Of a stretch of DNA of 64,000 nt, positions 17,091 to 26,367 are shown piece after piece; position 1 is the stretch's first letter; each line of letters begins with the position of its first letter. Origin of the DNA: Psychrobacter sp. P11G3 (lineage in GTDB: Bacteria > Pseudomonadota > Gammaproteobacteria > Pseudomonadales > Moraxellaceae). The stretch covers positions 2,403,298 through 2,467,297 of the forward strand of contig NZ_CM003596.1 of the NCBI RefSeq assembly GCF_001435845.1, given 5' to 3'. The position numbers and the translations under genes are program-made. Below the pieces are notes generated by a model. It was given only the letters and a program-made list of their open reading frames with translations. It made no database searches and had not been told where the DNA came from.

Positions 17091-18692
17091 ATGAATGACC
17101 TGCTCCAATCTCCCACACGGCGGCAACTGCTCTCAATGATAGGTAAAACGGCAGGCGCGACCGCGATGTATCAAGCGATGACCACGTTGGGGTTTGCATC
17201 CGAGTCGAGCTTCAAAGAAGAGATGAATCTTAAAGGCGCACCGGCTGGCGCTAGTATCGTGGTTTTGGGTGCAGGATTGGGCGGTCTTACTGCTGCCTAT
17301 GAGCTGCGCAAAGCAGGCTACAAAGTCACTGTGCTTGAGTACCAAAATCGTGGCGGTGGACGTAGCTGGACACTCAATAGTGGTGACAAATATACTGAAC
17401 TTGGCGGTGCTGAGGTCACTTGCGACTTTAAACAAGGCAATTACTTTAATGGTGGGCCATGGCGCTTGCCCATTCATCACTACGCGGTCTTTCATTACTG
17501 CAAAAAGTTCGGCGTGGCATTGCAGCCCTTTATCCAAACCAATGATCGTGCTTATCTGCATCGTACCAATCACTTCGATGGTGCACCGCAGCGCTTGGGC
17601 GAAGTGCAAAGCGATATACGCGGTTATGTGTCAGAGTTGTTGTCCAAAGCCGTCAATAAAGGCAGCCTCGATAGTACGGTAGATAAAGAGGACAAAGAAA
17701 AATTACTCGAAGGTCTCAAGGGCTGGGGCGTGTTAGATAACAACTATCGCTATATCAAAAGTCATGAAACAGGTAAGCATCGTGGCTATAGTGTGTATCC
17801 AGGTGGTGGATTGATGCCGGATGCCAAGCCATCAACCCCCATACCAATGGATAAACTATTAGACTCAGGTATGTGGTCGGATATTTATAGCAACTATACC
17901 GTGCATGTGCATCAACCAACGATGTTTCAGCCTGTCGGCGGTATGGGGAAAATCGGTGATGCGTTCACACGTGAATGCCGCGATATGATTACGTTCAATG
18001 CCAAAGTCACTAAAATCAATCAAGACGAAACTGGGGTTACCGTTGACTATGTCGATAGCAATAGCCCTGACAGTGCAGCCAAAACCGTGCGCGCGGATTG
18101 GTGCATTTGCACTATTCCCTTATCCATATTGACGCAGATTGATATCAATGTCTCCGCGCCAATGAAACAAGCGATGGCAGCCGTTCCTTATGACAGCTCG
18201 TATAAAGTAGGTTTGGAGTTCAAACGAAGGTTTTGGGAAGAGGATGAATGGATCTATGGCGGCATCACTTATACCGATATGCCTATCTCACAAATCTCCT
18301 ACCCGTCACAAGATATGTTTAGCTCAGGATCGGGCGTGCTACTTGGCGCGTATGGATTTGGGGAAGCCTCATACAAATTTAACTCATTGACACCTAAAGA
18401 ACGTATCAATGCCGCACTCGCCTATGGCAAACAGATTCATCCGCAATATACCAAAGAGTTCCGTTCGGGCACGTCTGTCGCATGGCACCGTATCCCTTGG
18501 TCGCTTGGCTGCTACGGTATTTGGAGCGAGTCCAGCCGTGAGCAGTACTATGAGACACTCTGCGAAATGGACCATCGTATCGTACTGGCAGGTGAGCACT
18601 GTTCGCACATTCCTGCGTGGCAAGAAGGCGCGATTCTATCTGGTATGGATGCCGCCAAACGCTTGCACCAAAAGGCTAAAAAGCTTGGATAG
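17091..18692 (+). CDS. Tat-exported flavin amine oxidase / amine dehydrogenase
   Basis: 533-residue flavin-containing amine oxidase family enzyme. The N-terminus has a twin-arginine motif (SPTRRQLLS, Arg10-Arg11) followed by a weakly hydrophobic stretch, so it is probably exported folded. The FAD Rossmann motif GAGLGGLTAAYE starts at residue 60; the flavin-contact phrase GGGRSWT and a C-terminal GEHCSHIPAWQEGAILSG segment follow. The mature part begins near residue 40. Cytochrome c genes on both sides (71 and 60 bp away) suggest electrons pass to haem rather than to oxygen, as reported for nicotine oxidoreductase NicA2. The amine substrate is unknown. Confidence 0.88.
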   Translation: MNDLLQSPTRRQLLSMIGKTAGATAMYQAMTTLGFASESSFKEEMNLKGAPAGASIVVLGAGLGGLTAAYELRKAGYKVTVLEYQNRGGGRSWTLNSGDKYTELGGAEVTCDFKQGNYFNGGPWRLPIHHYAVFHYCKKFGVALQPFIQTNDRAYLHRTNHFDGAPQRLGEVQSDIRGYVSELLSKAVNKGSLDSTVDKEDKEKLLEGLKGWGVLDNNYRYIKSHETGKHRGYSVYPGGGLMPDAKPSTPIPMDKLLDSGMWSDIYSNYTVHVHQPTMFQPVGGMGKIGDAFTRECRDMITFNAKVTKINQDETGVTVDYVDSNSPDSAAKTVRADWCICTIPLSILTQIDINVSAPMKQAMAAVPYDSSYKVGLEFKRRFWEEDEWIYGGITYTDMPISQISYPSQDMFSSGSGVLLGAYGFGEASYKFNSLTPKERINAALAYGKQIHPQYTKEFRSGTSVAWHRIPWSLGCYGIWSESSREQYYETLCEMDHRIVLAGEHCSHIPAWQEGAILSGMDAAKRLHQKAKKLG

Positions 18693-18752
18693 CCAGCTTT
18701 TGAGTAATGAGCTTTGAACAACAACTCTGCCGTTCAAGCAAGGATAATAACA

Positions 18753-19469
18753 ATGAGACTAAGCACATTAGGAACAGTCATGAACATAGTGGTAGTAAAT
18801 CCAAACAAACCATCTAGCTCACTCAGATCGAGCAAGGCAATAATGATGCTCATGGTTGGTGGATCGATAGCGTTAACAACGTTGTCAGGCTGTAGTCAGT
18901 ATAAAGCAGAAAACTTAGCTACTATCGCCCACCCGCAGACAACACCAATGGTATTCGACAACAATTTTGACAATCAATCCAGTCGCAATCAAGGCGCATG
19001 GGGCGGCGTATATATGTCCAAAAACGAGTTGGCTAAGCCCACCAGCAATATTGTCGATGTGCGCTCAATACCAAAAATGAGCGATGATGCTAGCATGCAG
19101 CAGTGGCTCACTAAATTTGAAGGAAGCACACAAGGTAAAACGGGGTTTTTCACAACCAATGGTAAAAAGCTCTACGATGACTCCTGTGCAGGTTGCCATA
19201 TGCAAAAAGGTGACGGTGCGCAAGGCGCAGGCTACTATCCGCCATTAGCTGACAACAGTAAGATGCAATCCAAGTATTATATTATTAGTGTCGTTATCAA
19301 TGGTCTGCGCGGTATGCCCTCTTTTCATCGCATGATGAGTGATGAGCAAATAGCAGCTGTCACACAATATGTGCATAGCGATCTAAATAATTTCACTGAT
19401 ATAGTGAACGCTGCCAATGTCGCACAGCTACGCCATGACTTCCCACCAGGATCAGACCCTAGTGAGTAA
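18753..19469 (+). CDS. Lipoprotein mono-haem cytochrome c
   Basis: About 238 residues. A hydrophobic segment ends in a lipobox (TTLSGC), so the protein is probably a lipid-anchored periplasmic cytochrome. One haem site, CAGCH, is at residues 145-149, with a later Met (GMPSFHRM) as candidate sixth ligand. The start is uncertain: the ATG at 18753 has AAGGA 8-9 nt upstream, the ATG at 18780 has AGGA 6 nt upstream, and the longest frame starts at 18714. It follows the amine oxidase by about 60 bp and probably receives its electrons or hands them on to the tri-haem cytochrome. Confidence 0.85.
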   Translation: MRLSTLGTVMNIVVVNPNKPSSSLRSSKAIMMLMVGGSIALTTLSGCSQYKAENLATIAHPQTTPMVFDNNFDNQSSRNQGAWGGVYMSKNELAKPTSNIVDVRSIPKMSDDASMQQWLTKFEGSTQGKTGFFTTNGKKLYDDSCAGCHMQKGDGAQGAGYYPPLADNSKMQSKYYIISVVINGLRGMPSFHRMMSDEQIAAVTQYVHSDLNNFTDIVNAANVAQLRHDFPPGSDPSE

Positions 19470-19490
19470 GTAAAATACACTATAAACTAG

Positions 19491-19910
19491 CTAACCTTCA
19501 ATATGCTTAGGCGGCACCGAATACGTGCCGACCACATGAGCCACCATATCATCACACCCTTCTGAATACAGAGATACCTCACCCACTATCAACGTGCGCC
19601 CTACTTTCATCAAGGTACATTCAGCGATAATACGAGCACTTGCTGATGGCTTACGCAAGAAATTGATGGTCAAACTCGTCGTCACCGTTAATGGGACAAT
19701 ACCTATTCTTCCGAGTATCGCCACATAGATAGCGACATCAGCAACGGCCATCATGACCGGTCCCGAGACTGTGCCACCGGGACGCAGCTCGTTTATGCCA
19801 ATCTCGTGCGATAAGGTCGCGCCATTTTCATTGACCGCCTCGACGACGCATTTGGTTTGGGGAAACTCCAATGCCATAAAGGCACTGATTTCTTCTTTGG
19901 TTGCAGACAT
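19491..19910 (-). CDS. Hotdog-fold thioesterase (PaaI-like)
   Basis: 139 residues of the PaaI/hotdog acyl-CoA thioesterase family. The phrase ELRPGGTVSGPVMMAVADVAIYVAI covers the central hotdog helix, and VTTSLTINFLRKPSA is the following strand pair. The ATG at 19910 has AAGGAAG 6 nt upstream; the longer frame from 19937 has no SD. It converges on the cytochrome operon, with 21 bp between stop codons. The substrate is unknown. Confidence 0.85.
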   Translation of the reverse strand: MSATKEEISAFMALEFPQTKCVVEAVNENGATLSHEIGINELRPGGTVSGPVMMAVADVAIYVAILGRIGIVPLTVTTSLTINFLRKPSASARIIAECTLMKVGRTLIVGEVSLYSEGCDDMVAHVVGTYSVPPKHIEG

Positions 19911-20052
19911 AACTCTTCCTTGAATTGAACTGTCCATGTTGATTCGATTAATACATTTATACGCTCAATACTAGTTGGCAAAATCGAAACTATTTTCGCC
20001 TATGCCACTGCGCGCTTTTAATATTCTAAACTATGTACCGACTATACATATA

Positions 20053-20595
20053 TCAATGTATCACGGGCGTGCCTTCTGTACTAAAGGCAAATCCTTTATT
20101 ACTAAAGTTACCGATCATGACCGCTTCTATCACTGGTTTGACGGTTTCATCTACACCTTCAACTTCGATGATAAAGTTAGCACCAGAACCGCCTTTATCC
20201 TCTTCTTTTTCGACGATGTAGTTGAGCGTGGCCATCGCTGGTAGCTCGATAGGATTATCTAGATATGATTTGACCAATGCTCCATCTGTATCGTAATAAT
20301 CAATTTTATTGATATACAGTGATTTTTTGAGCGTGGTATTACGCACACTCAGCGTCGCCGATAGCAGCACTTTGCGAGCGTCTCTATCGGTATAGATATC
20401 AGAATAAATCGGCACATAAAAGGTTTGCTTGTAACCAAACTGACTGTGATCCACGTCTGAGGTAATCGCCAACTCTTTAATCGGGTCTTTTTGATGCTCA
20501 GACAAAAGAACGTTCGGGTCTTGCGCGGACTGATCACAACCTGACAGTAGTGTCATTATGGCGATCAGTAGGACAGAGATACTTCGCTTATTCAT
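20053..20595 (-). CDS. DUF3124 lipoprotein
   Basis: A 180-residue lipoprotein (lipobox LLSGC near residue 20) resembling DUF3124 proteins: TFYVPIYSDIY, LSATLSVRNT and a Gly/Ala-rich C-terminal strand (GGSGANFIIEVE). The start at 20595 is preferred because GGGA is 8 nt upstream; the ATG at 20601 is too close to it. It lies 44 bp after ktrA on the same strand and may be co-transcribed with the potassium uptake genes. Its role is unknown. Confidence 0.75.
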   Translation of the reverse strand: MNKRSISVLLIAIMTLLSGCDQSAQDPNVLLSEHQKDPIKELAITSDVDHSQFGYKQTFYVPIYSDIYTDRDARKVLLSATLSVRNTTLKKSLYINKIDYYDTDGALVKSYLDNPIELPAMATLNYIVEKEEDKGGSGANFIIEVEGVDETVKPVIEAVMIGNFSNKGFAFSTEGTPVIH

Positions 20596-20639
20596 AATCA
20601 TTTCCCTATACCTTCTGGTATTACTGCAATGGCAAGCTG

Positions 20640-21341
20640 CTATTTTATTTTCACACCCACACTACGTAAGAACTGATTGATATGTTTGTTGGCACCATAA
20701 ATCACTAGTACATCGCGCTCTTGCAGTACTTGTTCAGGCGTCGCCAAACCTTGGATACTAGGCTTGCTCTGCGTACGACCAAAGCTGTCTTCATAATACT
20801 CATAGCGCAACGTACTAAGCAATCGGATATTGAACTTTTGCTCTAACTGTAAGTCGTCGACAGTCTTACCGATCAATACATTTGGAATCTTAATCTCTAC
20901 CATGCTGAAGTTATCGCTCAATTCAAACGAATCGACAAAGTAGCGTAATGACAGACGCTTGGCCCAGCGATTGGCTGCCTCTTTTTCAGGGTGAATCAAA
21001 TCATCCACGCCGATGGCTTGTAGGACTTTTTCGTGTAGCGGATTGATACTACGGCTGATTAAACGCTTGGCTTTTAACGTCTTAAATAGCGCTGTTGCCA
21101 TAACATTGGCACCTTGATCTTCGCCAATCGCCACGATGACAATATCAGTATCAACGATTGGTAATCCGCTAACCGTATACTCGTCCGTGGCATCCATACA
21201 CAGCGTATGCGAAATCACTTCTTTGTAAGCTTCCACCCGTTGCATACTACTATCAATAGCAATTACTTCATGCCCTTGACTGGTCAATGCCGAGCCTAAT
21301 GATGCACCGAAATTTCCTAGCCCTACGATGATGTACTTCAT
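20640..21341 (-). CDS. ktrA: Potassium uptake regulatory subunit KtrA (TrkA-N/TrkA-C)
   Basis: 233-residue cytoplasmic RCK protein. The nucleotide-binding Rossmann motif GLGNFGASLGSALTSQGHEV is at residues 7-26, with Asp30 at the end of the second strand; a TrkA-C domain occupies about residues 140-230. It gates the KtrB channel in response to adenine nucleotides in relatives. The gene lies 67 bp downstream of ktrB on the same strand. Confidence 0.92.
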   Translation of the reverse strand: MKYIIVGLGNFGASLGSALTSQGHEVIAIDSSMQRVEAYKEVISHTLCMDATDEYTVSGLPIVDTDIVIVAIGEDQGANVMATALFKTLKAKRLISRSINPLHEKVLQAIGVDDLIHPEKEAANRWAKRLSLRYFVDSFELSDNFSMVEIKIPNVLIGKTVDDLQLEQKFNIRLLSTLRYEYYEDSFGRTQSKPSIQGLATPEQVLQERDVLVIYGANKHINQFLRSVGVKIK

Positions 21342-21408
21342 AACTTAACCAACCTTTTTTAATATTTTTTGCTATTTATTAAGAACAACACAGTCTGTTT
21401 GCGACGAA

Positions 21409-23169
21409 TTAGTTAATCGTAATCTCTTCCGTAGGATAGCGATAATTGCGTTGGCGCATATTTTTTAGTAGCGCGATAAATATCGTCAGCATACTGACGC
21501 GGCCAACAAACATAATGACCGAAACCACTATTTTACTAAAATCTGATAAGTCTGCTGTCAGGTTTAAACTTAGCCCCACCGTGCTATAAGCTGAGAAACA
21601 CTCAAATACTACTTTAATCAAATCAAGCTCTGGCTGATCATAACTGATGAGCGTCACGCCCGTACCGATGACCAGTAGTGACAACCACATAATAGAAAAT
21701 GCGCGGCGAACGGAAATCTCCGCAATCTCCCGTTTAAACACCTCTATCTTGGTCTGACCACGCGCCAGACTCAATGTATTTAATAGCGCAATCGCAAAGG
21801 TGCTGGTCTTGATACCCCCACCTGTCGAGTTTGGTGATGCCCCAATCCACATCAGAAATATCGTCAGCATCACCGTTGGAAAAGTCAGCTCACCCATATC
21901 AATCACATTAAAACCTGCCGTACGCGGGGTAGCCGCAGTAAAGAACCCTGTTACTAGCTTACCGAGGAAACTGGTATGGTCAGCGAGCACATTATTGTAT
22001 TCAAATATCATCACCCCAATCAGACCGACTAGCAGTAATGCGCCTGTGGTAATCAAAGTAATACGGCTATTAATATTAAGTAACCAAGGCTGATAAATAT
22101 AGCGTTGGTCATGACGATTTATCAGCCGCTGAGCACGATAACGTAAATACCTAAGCACATTGACCACGATGGTAAAACCCATACCACCGAAGATAAATGT
22201 CATTGCCAGAATCAGCTGTAGTGAATAATTAAAACGTAGCGAATCATCGTACAAGCCAGCACTAAAGGTAGAGAACCCAGCATTACAGAAAGCAGAAATC
22301 GCATGAAAGACTGAAAAGAATAGCTGCTCAGACCAATCCATATTGGGTATATCATAAATACTGATATAAATCAGCGCAGCCGCTACCGCCTCGACAGCAA
22401 ACGTGACGTATAAGATAGACTTGAGTGTCGACACCACATCACCCATACCGCGCATGTAAGACATCTCGCTGATGCTGGCTTGCGTCTCATAGCTGACACC
22501 GCCCTTAAAGAAATAACTAAAATAGGTCACAAAGGTCAAAATACCTAAGCCGCCAATTTGTATCAGACCCATAATAATAACTTGGCCAAAAGTCGTAAAA
22601 TAGGTCGCAGTATCCACGACGATAAGCCCTGTCACACAAACCGCACTGGTCGCGGTAAAAAGCGCATCCACAAAAGACAGCGGCTGCGTCGTCGCATTGG
22701 GCATCATCAATAGCAATGCACCAACCAGCACTACGACTAAAAAGCTCAGAATAAAAAACTGCGCAGGATGTAGAAAGGTACGATTGAGATTGAAATTATG
22801 ATCGGAGAGTTCGCGGACGAAGGTGACAAACACCGCTATCTTTATCGCGACAAAGCCATCAACGGCAGCAGATAGGCCCGAACGTACTAAGTCCGTAAAA
22901 TGCGCGGTCAATAAAATGATAATGGCAATGCTGGTCAGTGCGTCAAAGACGGCGACTTTATTGAAGGTTAATGGCTTTTTGGTATAGATGTAACGCCCAG
23001 CGGTCACCATAAAACTAAGAAAGATAATGACCAAATAGAAAATATGGAATACTTGCTGGAGCCATGTTGGTAGTGTAAAACCACTATCTAACAATGCAAT
23101 CGCTACCCCGATAACACTAATGAGAATCGTAAAATTGTTTAATAATCGATAACGCGTGGCTGCATTCAT
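21409..23169 (-). CDS. ktrB: Potassium transporter KtrB/TrkH-type channel subunit
   Basis: 586-residue TrkH/KtrB-family membrane protein. It has the repeated M1-P-M2 units with glycine-containing selectivity-filter regions (TSAVCVTGLIVVDTA, ISAFCNAGFSTFS, ATPRTAGFNVID, FSAYSTVGLSLNLT). About 110 extra N-terminal residues with several hydrophobic helices precede the core. The ATG at 23169 is preferred; the frame also extends to a TTG at 23190. With KtrA it forms a potassium uptake system, which ties in with osmotic adaptation and the bet genes further on. Confidence 0.92.
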   Translation of the reverse strand: MNAATRYRLLNNFTILISVIGVAIALLDSGFTLPTWLQQVFHIFYLVIIFLSFMVTAGRYIYTKKPLTFNKVAVFDALTSIAIIILLTAHFTDLVRSGLSAAVDGFVAIKIAVFVTFVRELSDHNFNLNRTFLHPAQFFILSFLVVVLVGALLLMMPNATTQPLSFVDALFTATSAVCVTGLIVVDTATYFTTFGQVIIMGLIQIGGLGILTFVTYFSYFFKGGVSYETQASISEMSYMRGMGDVVSTLKSILYVTFAVEAVAAALIYISIYDIPNMDWSEQLFFSVFHAISAFCNAGFSTFSAGLYDDSLRFNYSLQLILAMTFIFGGMGFTIVVNVLRYLRYRAQRLINRHDQRYIYQPWLLNINSRITLITTGALLLVGLIGVMIFEYNNVLADHTSFLGKLVTGFFTAATPRTAGFNVIDMGELTFPTVMLTIFLMWIGASPNSTGGGIKTSTFAIALLNTLSLARGQTKIEVFKREIAEISVRRAFSIMWLSLLVIGTGVTLISYDQPELDLIKVVFECFSAYSTVGLSLNLTADLSDFSKIVVSVIMFVGRVSMLTIFIALLKNMRQRNYRYPTEEITIN

Positions 23170-23378
23170 AGCCTGAGTCCATGACAACAATAACCACGAT
23201 ACTTATACTCCTTTTTTGTCGTATCCACAAAAAGTGATTTGAGTTAATCGTAACCAATTATTGAGTCATCGCAGCTATTGATAAGTTAGATACTGATAAT
23301 CCGAGCGAGATAAGAAGTGCCCACTAGGAAGTAACGGTTTTAATAACTCTATAGTTTAGTACTATCGCTTATACACAT

Positions 23379-24320
23379 TTATGAAACTTCTTCTTTTACT
23401 CTTGCTATTTTTACACCGCCCCATGTGACTAATACCACGCCAATCGCAATTAAAGTCGCACCTAAAAATAAACCTTCTGGTGGACTCTCCCCTTGCAAAA
23501 AAATAGCGACGGGCACGCCGACAATGGCTCCTACTGCGCCTAACAAACTTAGCAACACAGGCCCGCCTGTCTTTTGTAGTAGGAATAATAGTAAAAACTG
23601 TCCAGCGAATACGCATGCTTGTATAGCTATCATGCTTAGCGGTAGCCAACTCTCTAAAGATACAGCGATAGAAAAGTCTGACATCATACCAAACAAGCCT
23701 AGCAGCAGCGCTGCCGCAATCAACATACCTGGAGCGAGTGCGCCAGAAGACGCATTATCAGGCCAGCGTAATGTCCGATATATGTTACCAATAGCAAGTA
23801 GCACTGGCCCACAAAGCGCGATTAAAATCCAAAACACACTAGAATCTGGCGCAGAGAATTTATGTATGGCTAATGCTCCTGCCCCGATGAGTGCTGCGAT
23901 GACCCCAAGCGCACGGACAATATAAAATTGCTCTATGCGTAGTATCAGCGCACCAAGATAAGTTAGCAGTGGCGGCAATGAGAGGATTAAGGCGACGAAA
24001 CCTGCGCCCACATGAGGAATGGCAGAGAATAACAGTAAGTTGGCGGCTGCGACACTGACAAGCGCCGCGACAAAGTAATACTCTAAGCTGCGAGCATTAA
24101 GAGGAGTAAGTTCTTTTCTGATGAGCGCTATCATGAATAAAATAACAGCAGCGCCAGTAATTGACCAAAACAAAAACCCTAATGGGGTCAGACCGACATC
24201 GATAGCGTACTTTGCCACATTGGTCGAGATACCAGTGAGTGCGCCACCTGCCAGCAGACAAACGAAAGGCACCAGCCAAGTGGTCTTTTGAATACTGGTT
24301 TGTTTGAGCGAGTCATTCAT
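23379..24320 (-). CDS. EamA/DMT-family transporter
   Basis: 313 residues with about ten hydrophobic helices arranged as two EamA domains, typical of drug/metabolite exporters of the DMT superfamily. AGGA is 6 nt before the ATG at 24320. Its substrate cannot be predicted. It is followed by ktrB after 209 bp and stands 77 bp downstream of the flavin amine oxidase gene on the same strand. Confidence 0.88.
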   Translation of the reverse strand: MNDSLKQTSIQKTTWLVPFVCLLAGGALTGISTNVAKYAIDVGLTPLGFLFWSITGAAVILFMIALIRKELTPLNARSLEYYFVAALVSVAAANLLLFSAIPHVGAGFVALILSLPPLLTYLGALILRIEQFYIVRALGVIAALIGAGALAIHKFSAPDSSVFWILIALCGPVLLAIGNIYRTLRWPDNASSGALAPGMLIAAALLLGLFGMMSDFSIAVSLESWLPLSMIAIQACVFAGQFLLLFLLQKTGGPVLLSLLGAVGAIVGVPVAIFLQGESPPEGLFLGATLIAIGVVLVTWGGVKIARVKEEVS

Positions 24321-24397
24321 CGACTATCCTATTGGATGACGAACTTTCTTAATCATGTTTGATGGCTTTTGTATAGCTTACAACAGCACCTTAATAT

Positions 24398-25552
24398 CTA
24401 CTGGCGCAAAATGGTAGCAGGTAGGCTTCCTACAGCGACGGTTGCTGCATCAATTGCTCCAGCGACATAGCCAGGGAACTGCGCCGACCACTCACTACCA
24501 CAACCTGTTAGACAGTCCTGCCACACGCCTGTTTTTGGCTTGGATGGCGGAGCTACTGCATGCTGACCGTTGCCGCTAGCATCAGCGGGCGTCGCTGTTA
24601 ATGGGTCTTTTGACCAGTCTTTAAGATATTCAGCTTTTGGAGTACTTGCCTGTGTACCAAATAGTCGCACTAATTGGGCACGGCAATGTTCTTTTAGCAC
24701 TGTATCAGAGAGGCTCTGTCGTACTTGAGCAGGAACACCAAAGAAACCAAACAATGCCCTATCGCTCTCTAGCGTAGAGGCATCATGTATCTCAGTAAGC
24801 GGTCCTATCGCACTGCGCGCGGCACCCGAGAGACCAGCATCTCGCCAAAATGGTGATTCATAAACAGCGACGTATTTGGCATGGGGCGCCATCCAAGTGG
24901 CTGTCTTGCGCCACTGTTCACTTAAGTCTTGCGGTAGCGCTGGCTGAAATGCTATCCGGCCTTCTACCAATCGAGGCGGTAACGCAAGTAGCACATGCTG
25001 CGCACGGAACGTCATCACATGTCCGGTCACATGCCCAGAGCTGTCTTCGCTCTGTACTTCGATATGTTGAGGCGTTCTGTTTAATTGCCTTACGGTTTGA
25101 CTGGTCATGATACAACTAGCATCTAGGCGAGCATATAGCGCATCAGTCAAAGCGGCCATACCACCAACTAGACGCATAGAAGGTGGTGCGCTTTTGTAAC
25201 CTTGCATACGCACGGGTGGCTGATTGGCAGCCCGCTCAACCATCATATCGCCTTCTTCGAACTGCGTAAAACATGATAAATCTAACGACTCAACCAGACT
25301 ACTTAACTGCGTTTGATAATCCGGCCAAAACCATGACGGCCCTAAATCAAATGTCGCGCTTGATTCTGCTTGGTCGATATCAGTACTGTTATTAGTAGCA
25401 TGCGCATCTGGATATTTAGCAACTGCAATGCGACCACCCAAGGTATCACGCGCCTCTAGCAGTCTATACGCTATGCCCTTTTGCTCTAATAAAAAGGCTG
25501 TATATAATCCGCTCAACCCACCACCAACGATTACCACAGGTATGTCTTGCAT
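24398..25552 (-). CDS. Flavin amine oxidase-family oxidoreductase
   Basis: 384 residues. The FAD-binding motif VVGGGLSGLYTAFLLE is at the N-terminus, EARDTLGGR follows as the flavin-contact phrase, and a C-terminal GYVAGAIDAA resembles the closing FAD segment of monoamine oxidases. It has no signal peptide, unlike the exported amine oxidase at 17091-18692, and is shorter than typical monoamine oxidases (about 450). No good SD is visible, and a repeat element begins 17 bp upstream of the start codon, so that element may supply part of its promoter or leader. Confidence 0.8.
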   Translation of the reverse strand: MQDIPVVIVGGGLSGLYTAFLLEQKGIAYRLLEARDTLGGRIAVAKYPDAHATNNSTDIDQAESSATFDLGPSWFWPDYQTQLSSLVESLDLSCFTQFEEGDMMVERAANQPPVRMQGYKSAPPSMRLVGGMAALTDALYARLDASCIMTSQTVRQLNRTPQHIEVQSEDSSGHVTGHVMTFRAQHVLLALPPRLVEGRIAFQPALPQDLSEQWRKTATWMAPHAKYVAVYESPFWRDAGLSGAARSAIGPLTEIHDASTLESDRALFGFFGVPAQVRQSLSDTVLKEHCRAQLVRLFGTQASTPKAEYLKDWSKDPLTATPADASGNGQHAVAPPSKPKTGVWQDCLTGCGSEWSAQFPGYVAGAIDAATVAVGSLPATILRQ

Positions 25553-25568
25553 ATCGGATTGCTCTATT

Positions 25569-25676
25569 TATAGTCGGTTCAATATAACTTGGATACAAGG
25601 AAGCCGAGTGAAAGTACTACAAGTAGTAAGCTAGGCGAGACTGACACCGTCCCCAATTTGTAGAGGATTGACTATA
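25569..25676. mobile_element. MITE-like intergenic element, copy A
   Basis: A 108-bp sequence bounded by TATAGTC and GACTATA inverted ends. Its interior shares blocks with copy B at 26255-26361, in the same order: TTCAAT near the left end, ACAAGGAA, CCGAGTG, CGAG, and ATTT before the right end. It ends 7 bp from the stop codon of the 25684-26106 gene and begins 17 bp from the start codon of the flavin oxidase gene. Confidence 0.75.
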
Positions 25677-25683
25677 ATCAAAA

Positions 25684-26106
25684 CTACTCTGCCAATAGCT
25701 TCGTAAGCATCTCATCAATCTCAACCTTAAACTCTTTGTCTTCGATTTTATTGGCTGTAACTTTGGCGTTTTGTAGGCTTTGGATAGCAGCTTCTTTTTC
25801 ACCTGTCTCAAGCTGTAGCACCGCCATAGAAAAAGCAATCGATGACATATGGTCTTTTGAGTTAATGGCAGTAGCTTTTGCCAGTGCTTTGTCATAAATA
25901 ACCAATGCTGCGTCCAAATCTTCTGTGAAGTCAGCAAGCGTTTCCCATTGTTCTGGGTGGTCTTTGTCAGTGCCTTCATTGTCAGTACAAATGGCGTTTA
26001 GTTCAGCATATAACGAATCAAATTTTTCTTGATTGCCTCTGCGATCCGCTTCTAATAACTCTTCAGCTAAGGTGTAAATGGCTTTATATATTTTGGTATT
26101 GATCAT
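25684..26106 (-). CDS. Small helical (TPR-like) protein of unknown function
   Basis: 140 residues, acidic and helical throughout, with alternating small and large residues reminiscent of tetratricopeptide repeats (phrases such as ALVIYDKALAKATAI and SIAFSMAVLQLETGEKEAAIQ). AAGG lies upstream of the ATG at 26106. There is no signal peptide and no catalytic motif. It is flanked on both sides by copies of the same MITE-like element. It looks like a real gene from its codon pattern and SD, but I do not recognise a function. Confidence 0.7.
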   Translation of the reverse strand: MINTKIYKAIYTLAEELLEADRRGNQEKFDSLYAELNAICTDNEGTDKDHPEQWETLADFTEDLDAALVIYDKALAKATAINSKDHMSSIAFSMAVLQLETGEKEAAIQSLQNAKVTANKIEDKEFKVEIDEMLTKLLAE

Positions 26107-26254
26107 TGTTTACAACCTTTTATGGACTATATCGTGTGTGGTTAGGATTATAACGTAATTCTGGCAGCTCAGATGATTGGCTTAAAAGAAGACACGATAT
26201 TTATGTGGCTGTTATTGAGATTACTATGAACGTTGATAAGGTTACTATTCATAC

Positions 26255-26361
26255 TATAGTCAATTCAATTTAAAAGCAGCACAAGGAAACCGAGTGCAAA
26301 TTATACATTAGCATGCTTATCGAGGATGACGATGTAGCGGATTTATATAGACTTGACTATA
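26255..26361. mobile_element. MITE-like intergenic element, copy B
   Basis: A 107-bp sequence with TATAGTCAA / TTGACTATA ends, a 9-bp perfect terminal inverted repeat. It resembles copy A along its full length and lies in the same orientation. It ends 7 bp from the stop codon of the YgjP-like gene. Confidence 0.75.
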
Positions 26362-26367
26362 TTAGGG

